This document shows, piece after piece, positions 1 to 7,225 of a stretch of DNA of 10,362 bases (positions within the stretch are counted from its first letter, which is position 1; each line of letters starts with the position of its first letter). The DNA comes from JBFXAF01 sp050178915 (GTDB taxonomy: Bacteria > Pseudomonadota > Alphaproteobacteria > Rhizobiales > Rhizobiaceae): the NCBI GenBank assembly GCA_050178915.1, contig JBFXFO010000144.1, forward strand, positions 1-10,362. The letters run 5' to 3'. The notes under the pieces are model-generated. The model searched no databases, was not told the origin of the DNA, and saw only the letters and a list, made by a program, of their open reading frames with translations. Position numbers and translations under genes: made by a program.

Positions 1-188
1 TGCAGCCGCGTTTCAGCTGGCAGAACGCCGCGCTGTGGGGCGCGCCGGTGGTGCTGCTCGCAGCCGGCGGCGTGTTCCTGTTCTACAGCGCGCGCAGAAG
101 GCGTGTCGCGACTGCTGCCGTTGCGCCCGCGACGCTGTCGGCCGAGGAGAACGCCGCGCTCGACAGGCTGCTGCGCGACGGCGAGTAG
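1..188 (+). CDS. ccmH: Cytochrome c-type biogenesis protein CcmH/CycL, C-terminal end (partial)
   Basis: This is the 3' end of a gene that starts before the window. The reading frame runs from base 3 to the TAG at 186-188 and gives 61 residues. The visible part starts QPRFSWQNAALWG, continues into one hydrophobic helix (about APVVLLAAGGVFLFY), then a basic stretch RRRR and a cytosolic tail ending LSAEENAALDRLLRDGE. This matches the C-terminal membrane anchor and the 'LSxEExARLxxLL' tail of CcmH/CycL proteins. These proteins sit in the inner membrane with a periplasmic thioredoxin-like domain that reduces apocytochrome c for haem ligation. The CxxC active site would lie upstream, outside the window. 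In rhizobia the cycHJKL cluster is followed by degP, as here, which supports the call. The other frames over this stretch encode only arginine-rich shadow peptides. Confidence 0.85.
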   Translation, partial: QPRFSWQNAALWGAPVVLLAAGGVFLFYSARRRRVATAAVAPATLSAEENAALDRLLRDGE

Positions 189-311
189 CCGGCTCTCCCA
201 ACATTGCGAAAGTTTAATCCGGCGGAAATGGTGCCGTAAGGTGCCGGCTCCTACCTGTGCATTCCGAAGGGGCGCCTGGATTCGCCCCCATTCAGGAAGG
301 ACACAGGATCC
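189..311 (+). other. ccmH-degP intergenic leader with degP ribosome binding site
   Basis: These 123 bases separate ccmH from degP. The clear element is a strong Shine-Dalgarno-like AGGAAGGA at about 294-301, 10 bases before the degP ATG at 312. A 6-bp perfect inverted repeat, GGGGCG (269-274) and CGCCCC (283-288) with an 8-base loop, lies just ahead of it in the probable 5' leader. The heptamer GGTGCCG occurs twice close together around 230-247. I could not identify a convincing sigma70, RpoH or ECF promoter here, although degP genes are usually stress-inducible, so either a divergent promoter or read-through from the ccm operon is possible. Confidence 0.5.
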
Positions 312-1841
312 ATGAATACCCCCAGCTCTGCTTCGCGTACCCGCAACCGCCTGCTCGCAGCGGTCGCTTCGGTCGCAATCGCCGGCGCCATCGGCCTCGG
401 CGCCGTCACCACCGGAACCGCGCCGGTTCTCGCCGACGCCGTGCGCGTCGATGCCCCGCAGGCCCCCGGCTTCGCCGATGTCGTCGAGAAGGTCTCGCCC
501 GCTGTCGTCTCCGTGCAGGTGAAGTCCAAGATCGAGCTGTCGTCCGACGACGGCGCGCAGATGTTCGGCAATCCGCCCGGCTTCGACGACCTGCCGGACG
601 ACCACCCGCTGAAGCGCTTCTTCCGCGAGTTCCGCGGGCCTGACGGTGACCGCCAGTTCGGCCAGCGTCGTGGCAACCGCAATGGCCCGGCCCGCCCGGT
701 CGCCCAGGGCTCCGGCTTCTTCGTTTCGGAAGACGGCTATCTCGTCACCAACAACCACGTCGTCGATGGCGGGCAGGAGTTCACGGTCGTCATGAACAAT
801 GGCGACGAGATCGATGCCAAGCTGATCGGCACCGACCCGCGTACCGACCTTGCCGTGCTGAAGGTCAGCGATTCCTCGCGCAAGTTCACCTATGTCGACT
901 TCGCGGATGACTCCAAGGTGCGCGTCGGCGACTGGGTGGTCGCTGTCGGCAACCCGTTCGGCCTTGGCGGCACCGTGACCGCCGGCATCGTCTCGGCCCG
1001 TGGCCGCGACATCGGCTCCGGCCCGTATGACGACTTCATCCAGATCGACGCGGCGGTGAACCGTGGCAATTCGGGTGGCCCGGCCTTCAACCTCAACGGC
1101 CAGGTGGTCGGCATCAACACCGCCATCTTCTCTCCGTCGGGCGGCAACGTCGGCATCGCTTTCGCGATCCCGGCCTCGACCGCCAAGGAGATCGTCGGCG
1201 ACCTGATGAAGTCGGGCAGCGTCTCGCGCGGCTGGCTCGGCGTCGAGATCCAGCCGGTGAACAAGGACATCGCCGAGTCGCTTGGCCTGGCGAGCGAGAA
1301 GGGTGCGCTGGTTTCCGGCCTGCAGGACGACAGCCCGGCGCTGAAGGCCGGCATCAAGGCTGGCGACGTCATCACCGGCGTCGATGGCAAGGAGGTCTCC
1401 TCGCCGAAGGAACTCGCCCGCCTGATCGGCGGCATCCAGCCCGGCAAGTCCGTCAAGGTCGGCGTCTGGCGTGACGGCAAGGCCGAAACGGTGATGGTCG
1501 ATCTCGGCACGCTGCCCGGCAGCGACAAGAAGGCCGCCGCGGTCGAGCAGCCGGCTCCGGCCGACGCCAACCTGCTGGAAGACCTCGGCCTCACCGTCAC
1601 CCGCGCCGACGATGGCAAGGGCGTGGTGGTCACCGATGTCGATCCCGAAAGCGCCGCTGCCGAACGCGGCATCCAGGCCGGTGACGTGATCACCTCGGTC
1701 AACTCGAAGGCCGTCGCCAGCCCTGACGAGGTCAGCGCAGCCGTTGCCGACGCGTCGAAGGCCGGCCGCAAGGCGGTGCTGATGCAGGTGCAGCGCGGCG
1801 AGGACAGCCGCTTCGTCGCGATCCCGGTCGCCAAGGGCTGA
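312..1841 (+). CDS. degP: Periplasmic Do-family serine endopeptidase/chaperone DegP (HtrA)
   Basis: The 509-residue protein degrades or refolds damaged proteins in the periplasm. Residues 1-41 form a signal peptide: RNR, then a long Ala/Gly/Val-rich core, with a likely cut after VLA. The trypsin-like protease domain spans about 55-290. The triad is visible as H149 (TNNHVVDG), D179 (RTDLAVL) and S254 (NRGNSGGPAFN). A long charged insert at about 75-130 corresponds to loop LA of DegP-type proteases. PDZ1 covers about 295-395 (SRGWLGVEIQ, GIKAGDVITGVDGK) and PDZ2 about 420-505 (GIQAGDVITSVNSK). Two PDZ domains place it with DegP/DegQ, not with single-PDZ DegS. The ATG at 312 is chosen because of the AGGAAGGA site upstream and because it gives a complete signal peptide. 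It lies between ccmH and a two-component pair, and the hairpin near 1964-1994 probably ends its transcript. Length is normal for the family. Confidence 0.95.
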   Translation: MNTPSSASRTRNRLLAAVASVAIAGAIGLGAVTTGTAPVLADAVRVDAPQAPGFADVVEKVSPAVVSVQVKSKIELSSDDGAQMFGNPPGFDDLPDDHPLKRFFREFRGPDGDRQFGQRRGNRNGPARPVAQGSGFFVSEDGYLVTNNHVVDGGQEFTVVMNNGDEIDAKLIGTDPRTDLAVLKVSDSSRKFTYVDFADDSKVRVGDWVVAVGNPFGLGGTVTAGIVSARGRDIGSGPYDDFIQIDAAVNRGNSGGPAFNLNGQVVGINTAIFSPSGGNVGIAFAIPASTAKEIVGDLMKSGSVSRGWLGVEIQPVNKDIAESLGLASEKGALVSGLQDDSPALKAGIKAGDVITGVDGKEVSSPKELARLIGGIQPGKSVKVGVWRDGKAETVMVDLGTLPGSDKKAAAVEQPAPADANLLEDLGLTVTRADDGKGVVVTDVDPESAAAERGIQAGDVITSVNSKAVASPDEVSAAVADASKAGRKAVLMQVQRGEDSRFVAIPVAKG

Positions 1842-1874
1842 CCGGGCCGCAGTCGAGAAGTCGGTGTCCCCGAT

Positions 1875-1907
1875 GCTGCCGGCCACAAGCACCCCCGGGC
1901 CGGCAGC
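1875..1907 (+). repeat. 10-bp inverted repeat (hairpin) after degP
   Basis: GCTGCCGGCC at 1875-1884 is the exact reverse complement of GGCCGGCAGC at 1898-1907, with a 13-base loop. It begins 33 bases after the degP stop. No T tract follows, so it reads better as a 3'-end stabilising or processing structure, or as part of a larger fold, than as an intrinsic terminator. A smaller hairpin, GGTCC (1911-1915) with GGACC (1921-1925), follows directly. Confidence 0.6.
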
Positions 1908-1963
1908 GCGGGTCCACCAGGGACCGGAACGAGTGAGCGTAACAGTACGAGTATCCGGTTCCA

Positions 1964-2004
1964 GCGGCAGCGGGCACCCATCGCCCGCTGCCGCAACTCC
2001 TTTG
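1964..2004 (+). terminator. Strong hairpin, probable degP terminator
   Basis: GCGGCAGCGGGC at 1964-1975 pairs perfectly with GCCCGCTGCCGC at 1983-1994 across a 7-base loop, giving a 12-bp, almost all G-C stem. The following bases, AACTCCTTTGG, hold only a weak T run. It is therefore either an imperfect Rho-independent terminator or a stable 3' end for the degP transcript. It lies 64 bases before the response regulator start, so it could also act in the leader of that operon. Confidence 0.55.
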
Positions 2005-2058
2005 GCGATAACGCGCTTCGAGGCGGAACACGGCAGCGAAATCGCGTATAAGGCGGCC

Positions 2059-2733
2059 ATGAAGATTCTTGTGATCGAAGACGATCGCGAAGCCGCCGAC
2101 TATCTGCAGAAGGCCTTCGACGAAGCCGGGCACACGGCGCATCTCGCCGCCGATGGCGAGACCGGCTACGCCATGGCCGACGGCGGCGACTACGACGTCA
2201 TGGTCGTGGACCGCATGCTGCCGCGCCGCGACGGGCTCTCGGTGATCGCCGCCCTGCGCGCGCGCGGCAACACCACGCCAGTGCTGATCCTTTCGGCGCT
2301 TGGCGAAGTGGATGATCGTGTCACCGGCCTGCGCGCCGGCGGCGACGACTACCTCACCAAGCCCTACGCCTTTTCCGAACTGCTCGCTCGCGTGGAGGTG
2401 CTGAACCGCCGCTCCGGCGCCAGGGATGTCGAGACCATGTATCGCGTTGGCGATCTCGAGCTCGACCGACTGTCGCACACCGTGAAGCGCGCCGGTCGCG
2501 AAATCACGCTGCAGCCGCGCGAATTTCGCCTGCTTGAATACCTGATGCGGCATGCCGGGCAGGTGGTGACCCGCACCATGCTGCTGGAGAATGTCTGGGA
2601 CTACCATTTCGACCCGCAGACCAACGTCATCGACGTGCATGTCTCGCGTCTGCGCGGCAAGATCGAGAAGGGCTTCGACGCACCGGTCCTGCATACGGTT
2701 CGCGGCGCGGGCTACATGCTGAAGGCAGGCTAG
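2059..2733 (+). CDS. OmpR/PhoB-family response regulator
   Basis: This 224-residue DNA-binding regulator is phosphorylated by its partner kinase. The receiver domain covers about 1-115: the acidic pocket is E7-D8-D9, the phospho-acceptor is D51 (VVDRMLP), the switch residue is S79 (LILSA) and the conserved lysine is K101 (YLTKPY). A winged-helix domain fills about 128-222, with the typical LTLQPREFRLLEYL-like helix, the recognition region VIDVHVSRLRGKIEKG and the ending VRGAGYML. I chose the ATG at 2059 because MKILVIEDD is the canonical N-terminus. The frame stays open upstream to 1864, but that extension would run through the hairpins and looks non-homologous. The start is preceded by a weak AAGG site. 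The TAG is one base before the kinase ATG, so the two are co-transcribed. It resembles the QseB/CusR/TctD class, but I do not recognise the regulon. Its position next to degP suggests an envelope-related signal. Confidence 0.93.
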   Translation: MKILVIEDDREAADYLQKAFDEAGHTAHLAADGETGYAMADGGDYDVMVVDRMLPRRDGLSVIAALRARGNTTPVLILSALGEVDDRVTGLRAGGDDYLTKPYAFSELLARVEVLNRRSGARDVETMYRVGDLELDRLSHTVKRAGREITLQPREFRLLEYLMRHAGQVVTRTMLLENVWDYHFDPQTNVIDVHVSRLRGKIEKGFDAPVLHTVRGAGYMLKAG

Positions 2734-2734
2734 C

Positions 2735-4195
2735 ATGCTGCGCACGCTGCTCGCCCTGGTCAGGACGACGGCGGCGCGTCTCTCCGCGCTGTACCTGCTG
2801 CTGTTTGCCGTCTGCGCGGTGCTGCTGGTCTACTACATGACCGACCTCTCGGCGCGCATGCTCGCCGACCAGACCAAGGACACGATCACCGAGGAAGTGA
2901 CGACGCTCGCGCTGGCCTACCAGCGCGGCAGCGTTCCGCTGCTCGTTCGCATGATCGACCGTCGCTCGCGCCAGCCGGGCGCCAACCTCTACCTGATCGC
3001 CGATCCGAATGGACGCATCCTGACCGGCAATGTGCAGGCGCTCGAACCCGGCGTGCTCGACAACGAAGGCTGGACCGAGCGGCCCTTCGCCTATCAGCGT
3101 TACGGCGAGCAGGTGCCGCGTCCCATCAATCCCGCGCCGATCGCCGACCGCGCCGAGGCGCAGGAGGCCGAAAGCGAGCTGCCGCATCGCGCCATCGCGC
3201 TGGTGCTGCGCCTGCCCAACCAGCTGATCATGCTGGTCGGGCGCGACCTCGGCGAGCCGGAGCGCTTCCGCGAGGTGGTGCGCCAATCGCTGATGGTGGC
3301 GCTGGGGCTGATGAGCCTCTCGGCGCTGCTCATCTGGTTCTTTGTCGGTCGCCGCGCCCTGGCACGCATCGACCGCGTCTCGCAGGCGAGCCGGCGCATC
3401 ATGGGCGGCGACCTGAGCGGTCGCCTGCCGGTCACGGGCGTCGGCGACGAATTCGACCGCCTGGCCGAGAACCTGAATGCGATGCTTGCACGCATCGCCG
3501 ACCTGAACGAGGGCCTGAAGCAGGTCTCCGACAACATCGCGCACGATCTGAAGACACCGCTGACGCGGCTGCGCAACCGCGCCGAGGCGGCGCTTGCCAG
3601 CGCCAAGGAGAGCGGCGAGTATCGCGGCGCGCTGGAGACGGCGATCGCCGAGTCGGACCAGCTTATCCGCACCTTCAACGCGATCCTGATGATCTCGCGC
3701 CTCGAAGCGGGCTATTCGGCGGAGCAGACGGCAAGCGTCGATCTTGCCGAGGCGGTACGCGACGTTGCCGAGCTTTATGAGCCGGTGGCGGAAGAGGCAG
3801 GCGTGACGCTGGTGGCGGAACACGAGGGAGCATTTGTCATCTCGGGAAATCGCGAACTGATCGGCCAGGCGCTCTCCAACATCGTCGACAACGCGATCAA
3901 GTACAGCGCGGGTACCGTAGAGAAGCCGGAGGTGACGGTGAAGCTGTCGCGGCAGGGCGACGAATTCCGCCTCGCGATCGAGGACAACGGCCCCGGCATT
4001 CCCGACGAAGCCGACCGGCAGCGCGCGACCGAACGCTTCGTGCGGTTGGAGCAGAGCCGTTCCCGTCCCGGCTCGGGCCTCGGATTGAGCCTCGCCAAGG
4101 CGATCATGAAATTCCATGGCGGACGGCTCGAACTCGCGGCGCGCGATCCGGGCCTCTCGGTCATCATGATCTTTCCTGCGGGCAAGCCGGCATGA
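2735..4195 (+). CDS. Membrane sensor histidine kinase, partner of the upstream regulator
   Basis: This is a 486-residue inner-membrane kinase. A first membrane helix lies at about 14-36 (ALYLLLFAVCAVLLVYY) and a second at about 184-204 (SLMVALGLMSLSALLIWFFV). They flank a periplasmic sensor region of about 145 residues with no domain I can name. HAMP follows at about 205-257. The dimerisation domain carries the phospho-acceptor H270 in DNIAHDLKTPLTRLR. The ATPase domain has an N box at 382-390 (NIVDNAIKY, N386), a G1 box DNGPGIP at 417-423 and a G2 box GSGLGLSL at 447-454. All catalytic motifs are intact. The HDLKTPL form of the H box is typical of HPK families paired with OmpR-type regulators. 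The ATG is one base after the regulator stop, and the gene ends in an ATGA overlap with glnE, so translation is probably coupled through all three genes. The ligand is unknown. Confidence 0.92.
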   Translation: MLRTLLALVRTTAARLSALYLLLFAVCAVLLVYYMTDLSARMLADQTKDTITEEVTTLALAYQRGSVPLLVRMIDRRSRQPGANLYLIADPNGRILTGNVQALEPGVLDNEGWTERPFAYQRYGEQVPRPINPAPIADRAEAQEAESELPHRAIALVLRLPNQLIMLVGRDLGEPERFREVVRQSLMVALGLMSLSALLIWFFVGRRALARIDRVSQASRRIMGGDLSGRLPVTGVGDEFDRLAENLNAMLARIADLNEGLKQVSDNIAHDLKTPLTRLRNRAEAALASAKESGEYRGALETAIAESDQLIRTFNAILMISRLEAGYSAEQTASVDLAEAVRDVAELYEPVAEEAGVTLVAEHEGAFVISGNRELIGQALSNIVDNAIKYSAGTVEKPEVTVKLSRQGDEFRLAIEDNGPGIPDEADRQRATERFVRLEQSRSRPGSGLGLSLAKAIMKFHGGRLELAARDPGLSVIMIFPAGKPA

Positions 4196-7158
4196 CGAAA
4201 CCTGCGCGATCTGCCAGCCCCAAGAAGGAAAGCTGGCTGGCACCGGCGCACATGCTGCAGGCACTCGATGCAGAGGCGGCGCGCGCCGAACTCGAGGAAC
4301 TGGCCGGCGACGCCAAAGAGGCAGGCCTTGCCGCAGTCGCCAGGCTGCTGAAGGGCAGGGGCGCGCTCGCCGGCTTCCTCGCGGCCGCCCTCCAGCTTTC
4401 CGATTTCCTCCGCGATTGCGTGCGTCGCGATCCCGCGATCCTCGACCGGCTGATGCAATCGACCTGCGCGGCGCGGCTTGACCAGCTGCTTGCCGAGATC
4501 GGCGCGCTGACCCACGCCGACGAGATGTCCGAGGCGTCGCTGATGGCACGGCTGCGGCGGCTGAAGACCGAGGCGCATTTCGTCATCGCGCTCTCCGACA
4601 TTGCCGGCGAGGTAACGCCCGAAACGACCGTTCACCGCCTCTCCGACCTTGCCGACGCCTGTACCGGCGCGGCCGTGGATTTTCTCCTGCTCGACGCGCA
4701 CCGGCAGGGCAAGCTGAAGCTGCCCGATCCGAAGCGCCCGGGCAAAGGCTCCGGCTGGATTCTGCTCGGCATGGGCAAGCTCGGCGCGCACGAACTGAAC
4801 TTTTCCTCCGACATCGACCTCGTTGTGTTCTTCGAGCCGAGCGCGCCCGCGATCGTCGATCCGATGGAGGCGATTGACCTGTTTGCCCGCATGACGCGCC
4901 GGCTGGTGCGCATCCTGCAGGACCGGACGGAGCACGGTTATGTTTTCCGTACCGATCTGCGGCTGCGCCCCGATCCCGGTTCGACGCCGCTTGCCATCCC
5001 GGTCGAGGCGGCGCTCAACTATTACGAGGGCCGCGGCCAGAACTGGGAGCGAGCGGCGATGATCAAGGCGCGCCCGGTGGCGGGCGACATCGCCGCAGGC
5101 GACGCAGTGCTCGCCGAGCTGGTTCCCTATGTCTGGCGCAAATACATGGACTACGCGGCGATCGCCGACGTGCATTCGATCAAGCGTCAGATCCATGCCC
5201 ACAAGGGACACGGCGAGATCGCCGTGCTCGGCCACAACGTCAAGCTGGGGCGGGGCGGCATCCGCGAGATCGAGTTTTTCGTGCAGACACAGCAGCTGAT
5301 CGCCGGCGGCCGCTTCAAGGAGCTCCGCGGGCGCGAGACGGTGGCGATGCTGGCCGAACTGGCGGCGCGCGGCTGGGTCACCGAGCAGGCGCGCGACGAG
5401 CTGACGACGGAATACTGGTTCCTGCGCCGGGTCGAGCACGCGCTGCAGATGGTTGCGGACGAGCAGACGCACACGTTGCCGGAGGACGAAGCGGGATTGC
5501 AGCGCATCGCGCTGATGCTCGGCTTTGCCGATGCCGCCACCTTCGCGGACGTCTTCCGCCACGCGCTGGCCCGCGTCGAGCATCACTACGCAGCGCTGTT
5601 CGAGACGGCGCCGCAGCTTTCCGCAGGCGTCGGCAACCTCGTCTTCACCGGCGACGTCGACGACCCCGATACGCTGCAGACGCTGTCGGCCATGGGTTTC
5701 ACGCGCCCCAGCGACATCTGCCGGATCATCCGCACCTGGCACTTTGGTCGCTATCGCGCGACGCAGTCGGCCGAGGCGCGCGAGCGCCTGACCGAACTGA
5801 CACCGGCGCTGCTGCGCGCCTTCGGAGAAACGCGCCGCGCGGACGAGGCGCTGGTGCGGTTCGACGAGTTCCTCAGAGGTCTGCCCGCCGGCATCCAGCT
5901 TTTCTCGCTGCTGCAGTCCAATCCCGCGCTGTTGAAGCTGATCGCCACCATCATGGGCGCTGCGCCGCGGCTTGCGGACATCATCACGCGCCGTGCGCAT
6001 GTGTTCGATGGCCTGCTCGATCCGCGCCTGATGTCGGAACTGCCAAACCGCGACTATCTTTCAGGCAGGCTGGCCTCGTTTCTCGAAGGGGCGGAGACCT
6101 ACGAGGACGTGCTCGACCGGCTGCGCATCTTCGGCGCCGAGCAGAAATTCCTCATTGGCGTAAGGCTGCTCACGGGCGCCATCGATTCCGCGCGTGCCGG
6201 CAAGGCGTTCTCCGACCTCGCCGACCTGACCATCGGCGCAGCGTTCGGTGCGGTCGAGAGCGAGTTTGCGCGCCGGCACGGGTGCGTGCAGGGCGGCCGT
6301 GCGGCCATTCTTGGCATGGGCAAGCTTGGCAGCCGCGAGCTGACCGCCGGCTCCGATGTAGATCTGATCCTGCTCTATGATCATGCGGCGGATGCCGAGG
6401 AATCCGACGGCGAGAAGCCGCTCGCCGCCTCGCACTATTATTCGCGGCTGACCCAGCGCCTGATCGCGGCGGTCTCCGCGCCGACCGCCGAGGGCGTGCT
6501 CTACGAACTCGACCTGCGCCTGCGTCCCTCCGGCAACAAGGGTCCGGTCGCGACACACATCGACTCATTCCGCAGCTATCAGCATCGCGATGCGTGGACG
6601 TGGGAACACATGGCGCTGACGCGCGCCCGCGCCATTGGCGGCGATGCCTCGCTGGCGGCCGAGATCGAGGCCGACGTCGAGGCGATGCTGGCGCTCAAGC
6701 GCGACGCGAAGAAGATCTTCGCCGAAGCACGCGAGATGCGGGCGCTGATCGATGAGGAGAAGCCGCCGCGCGACATATGGGACCTGAAGCTGGTCCCCGG
6801 CGGGCTTATCGACCTGGAGTTCATCGCACAGGTGGCCGCGTTGACCGGCCAGTTGGAGAAGGGGCGTCGCGCAACCGGGACGGGCGAGGTGCTGTCGCGC
6901 CTTGCGCCCCGCTTCGCCGATTCCCAGATACGTCAGGAGCTGGCCGAGGCGCACGCGCTTCTGTCGGCACTGATGCAGATCATCAGGCTGTGCCTGACGG
7001 GTCCGTTCGAGAGGGATGATGCGCCGCCAGGTCTGGTCGACCTGCTGCTGTCGGCGACCGGCCTTCCCGACATTACGGTGCTCGAGGCGCATGTCCGGGA
7101 AACGACGCGGAAGGTTCGGGAGCATTTCGACCTTCTGCTGCGTGGGAAGCGCGGATGA
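4192..7158 (+). CDS. glnE: Bifunctional glutamine synthetase adenylyltransferase/adenylyl-removing enzyme
   Basis: The 988-residue cytosolic enzyme adds AMP to, and removes it from, glutamine synthetase. It lowers GS activity when nitrogen is plentiful and restores it when nitrogen is scarce, under control of PII and glutamine. The protein has the duplicated nucleotidyltransferase plan of GlnE. The N-terminal (deadenylylase) half has GMGKLG at 193-198, the metal-binding SDID around D207 and D209, and a downstream GRGGIREIEFF at 353-363. The C-terminal (adenylyltransferase) half has GMGKLG at 708-713, GSDVDL with D722 and D724, and PGGLIDLEFIAQ near 869-880. Helical linkers match the GlnD/GlnE PII-uridylyltransferase-like segments. 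Both active sites look intact and the length is usual for alphaproteobacteria. The ATG overlaps the kinase stop (ATGA), and there is no good independent ribosome site, which implies translational coupling. The stop at 7156-7158 is followed by a 67-base leader to the next gene. Confidence 0.95.
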   Translation: MTKPARSASPKKESWLAPAHMLQALDAEAARAELEELAGDAKEAGLAAVARLLKGRGALAGFLAAALQLSDFLRDCVRRDPAILDRLMQSTCAARLDQLLAEIGALTHADEMSEASLMARLRRLKTEAHFVIALSDIAGEVTPETTVHRLSDLADACTGAAVDFLLLDAHRQGKLKLPDPKRPGKGSGWILLGMGKLGAHELNFSSDIDLVVFFEPSAPAIVDPMEAIDLFARMTRRLVRILQDRTEHGYVFRTDLRLRPDPGSTPLAIPVEAALNYYEGRGQNWERAAMIKARPVAGDIAAGDAVLAELVPYVWRKYMDYAAIADVHSIKRQIHAHKGHGEIAVLGHNVKLGRGGIREIEFFVQTQQLIAGGRFKELRGRETVAMLAELAARGWVTEQARDELTTEYWFLRRVEHALQMVADEQTHTLPEDEAGLQRIALMLGFADAATFADVFRHALARVEHHYAALFETAPQLSAGVGNLVFTGDVDDPDTLQTLSAMGFTRPSDICRIIRTWHFGRYRATQSAEARERLTELTPALLRAFGETRRADEALVRFDEFLRGLPAGIQLFSLLQSNPALLKLIATIMGAAPRLADIITRRAHVFDGLLDPRLMSELPNRDYLSGRLASFLEGAETYEDVLDRLRIFGAEQKFLIGVRLLTGAIDSARAGKAFSDLADLTIGAAFGAVESEFARRHGCVQGGRAAILGMGKLGSRELTAGSDVDLILLYDHAADAEESDGEKPLAASHYYSRLTQRLIAAVSAPTAEGVLYELDLRLRPSGNKGPVATHIDSFRSYQHRDAWTWEHMALTRARAIGGDASLAAEIEADVEAMLALKRDAKKIFAEAREMRALIDEEKPPRDIWDLKLVPGGLIDLEFIAQVAALTGQLEKGRRATGTGEVLSRLAPRFADSQIRQELAEAHALLSALMQIIRLCLTGPFERDDAPPGLVDLLLSATGLPDITVLEAHVRETTRKVREHFDLLLRGKRG

Positions 7159-7191
7159 CGGCGATGGGAAACTGCCGTTCCGCAATTCCGG

Positions 7192-7219
7192 TTGCATCGG
7201 GGGTGACGATGCAAAGGAG
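7192..7219 (+). promoter_or_regulatory. Hairpin touching the ribosome binding site of the EF-hand gene
   Basis: TTGCATCG at 7192-7199 pairs perfectly with CGATGCAA at 7207-7214 over a 7-base loop. The Shine-Dalgarno AAGGAG occupies 7214-7219, sharing one A with the stem, and lies 6 bases before the ATG at 7226. The stem leaves AGGAG itself exposed. It could act as a DNA operator (16-base inverted repeat), as a translation-modulating structure, or as an mRNA 5' stabiliser if the transcript is processed from the glnE message. Confidence 0.45.
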
Positions 7220-7225
7220 ACTGAA

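Noticed and set aside
35..217. Plus-strand frame of 60 codons at the left edge
   Set aside because: It is an off-frame Arg/Ala-rich shadow of the ccmH tail, which is read in the frame ending at 186-188.
890..1996. Minus-strand open frame of 368 codons opposite degP
   Set aside because: Ser/Pro/Arg-rich shadow of the degP coding strand; no family recognised and no ribosome site seen.
2047..2052. TATAAG as a -10 element for the regulator operon
   Set aside because: It is only 7 bases from the ATG, overlaps the ribosome site, and has no -35 partner at 16-18 bases.
1864..2058. N-terminal extension of the response regulator by 65 residues
   Set aside because: The frame is open, but it crosses several hairpins, is Pro/Ser/Ala-rich and non-homologous, while MKILVIEDD at 2059 is the standard receiver start.
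2627..4549. Minus-strand open frame of 640 codons opposite the regulator, kinase and glnE
   Set aside because: Same codon-shadow character. The plus strand here carries intact two-component and GlnE motifs.
3775..6000. Long minus-strand open frame of 741 codons antisense to the kinase and glnE
   Set aside because: It is rich in Arg/Gln/His/Ala low-complexity sequence typical of antisense frames in GC-rich genes, has no recognisable domain, and lies over two well-supported plus-strand genes.
7016..7225. Upstream extension of the EF-hand reading frame into glnE
   Set aside because: It overlaps the end of glnE in another frame, and the AAGGAG site plus signal peptide fix the start at 7226.
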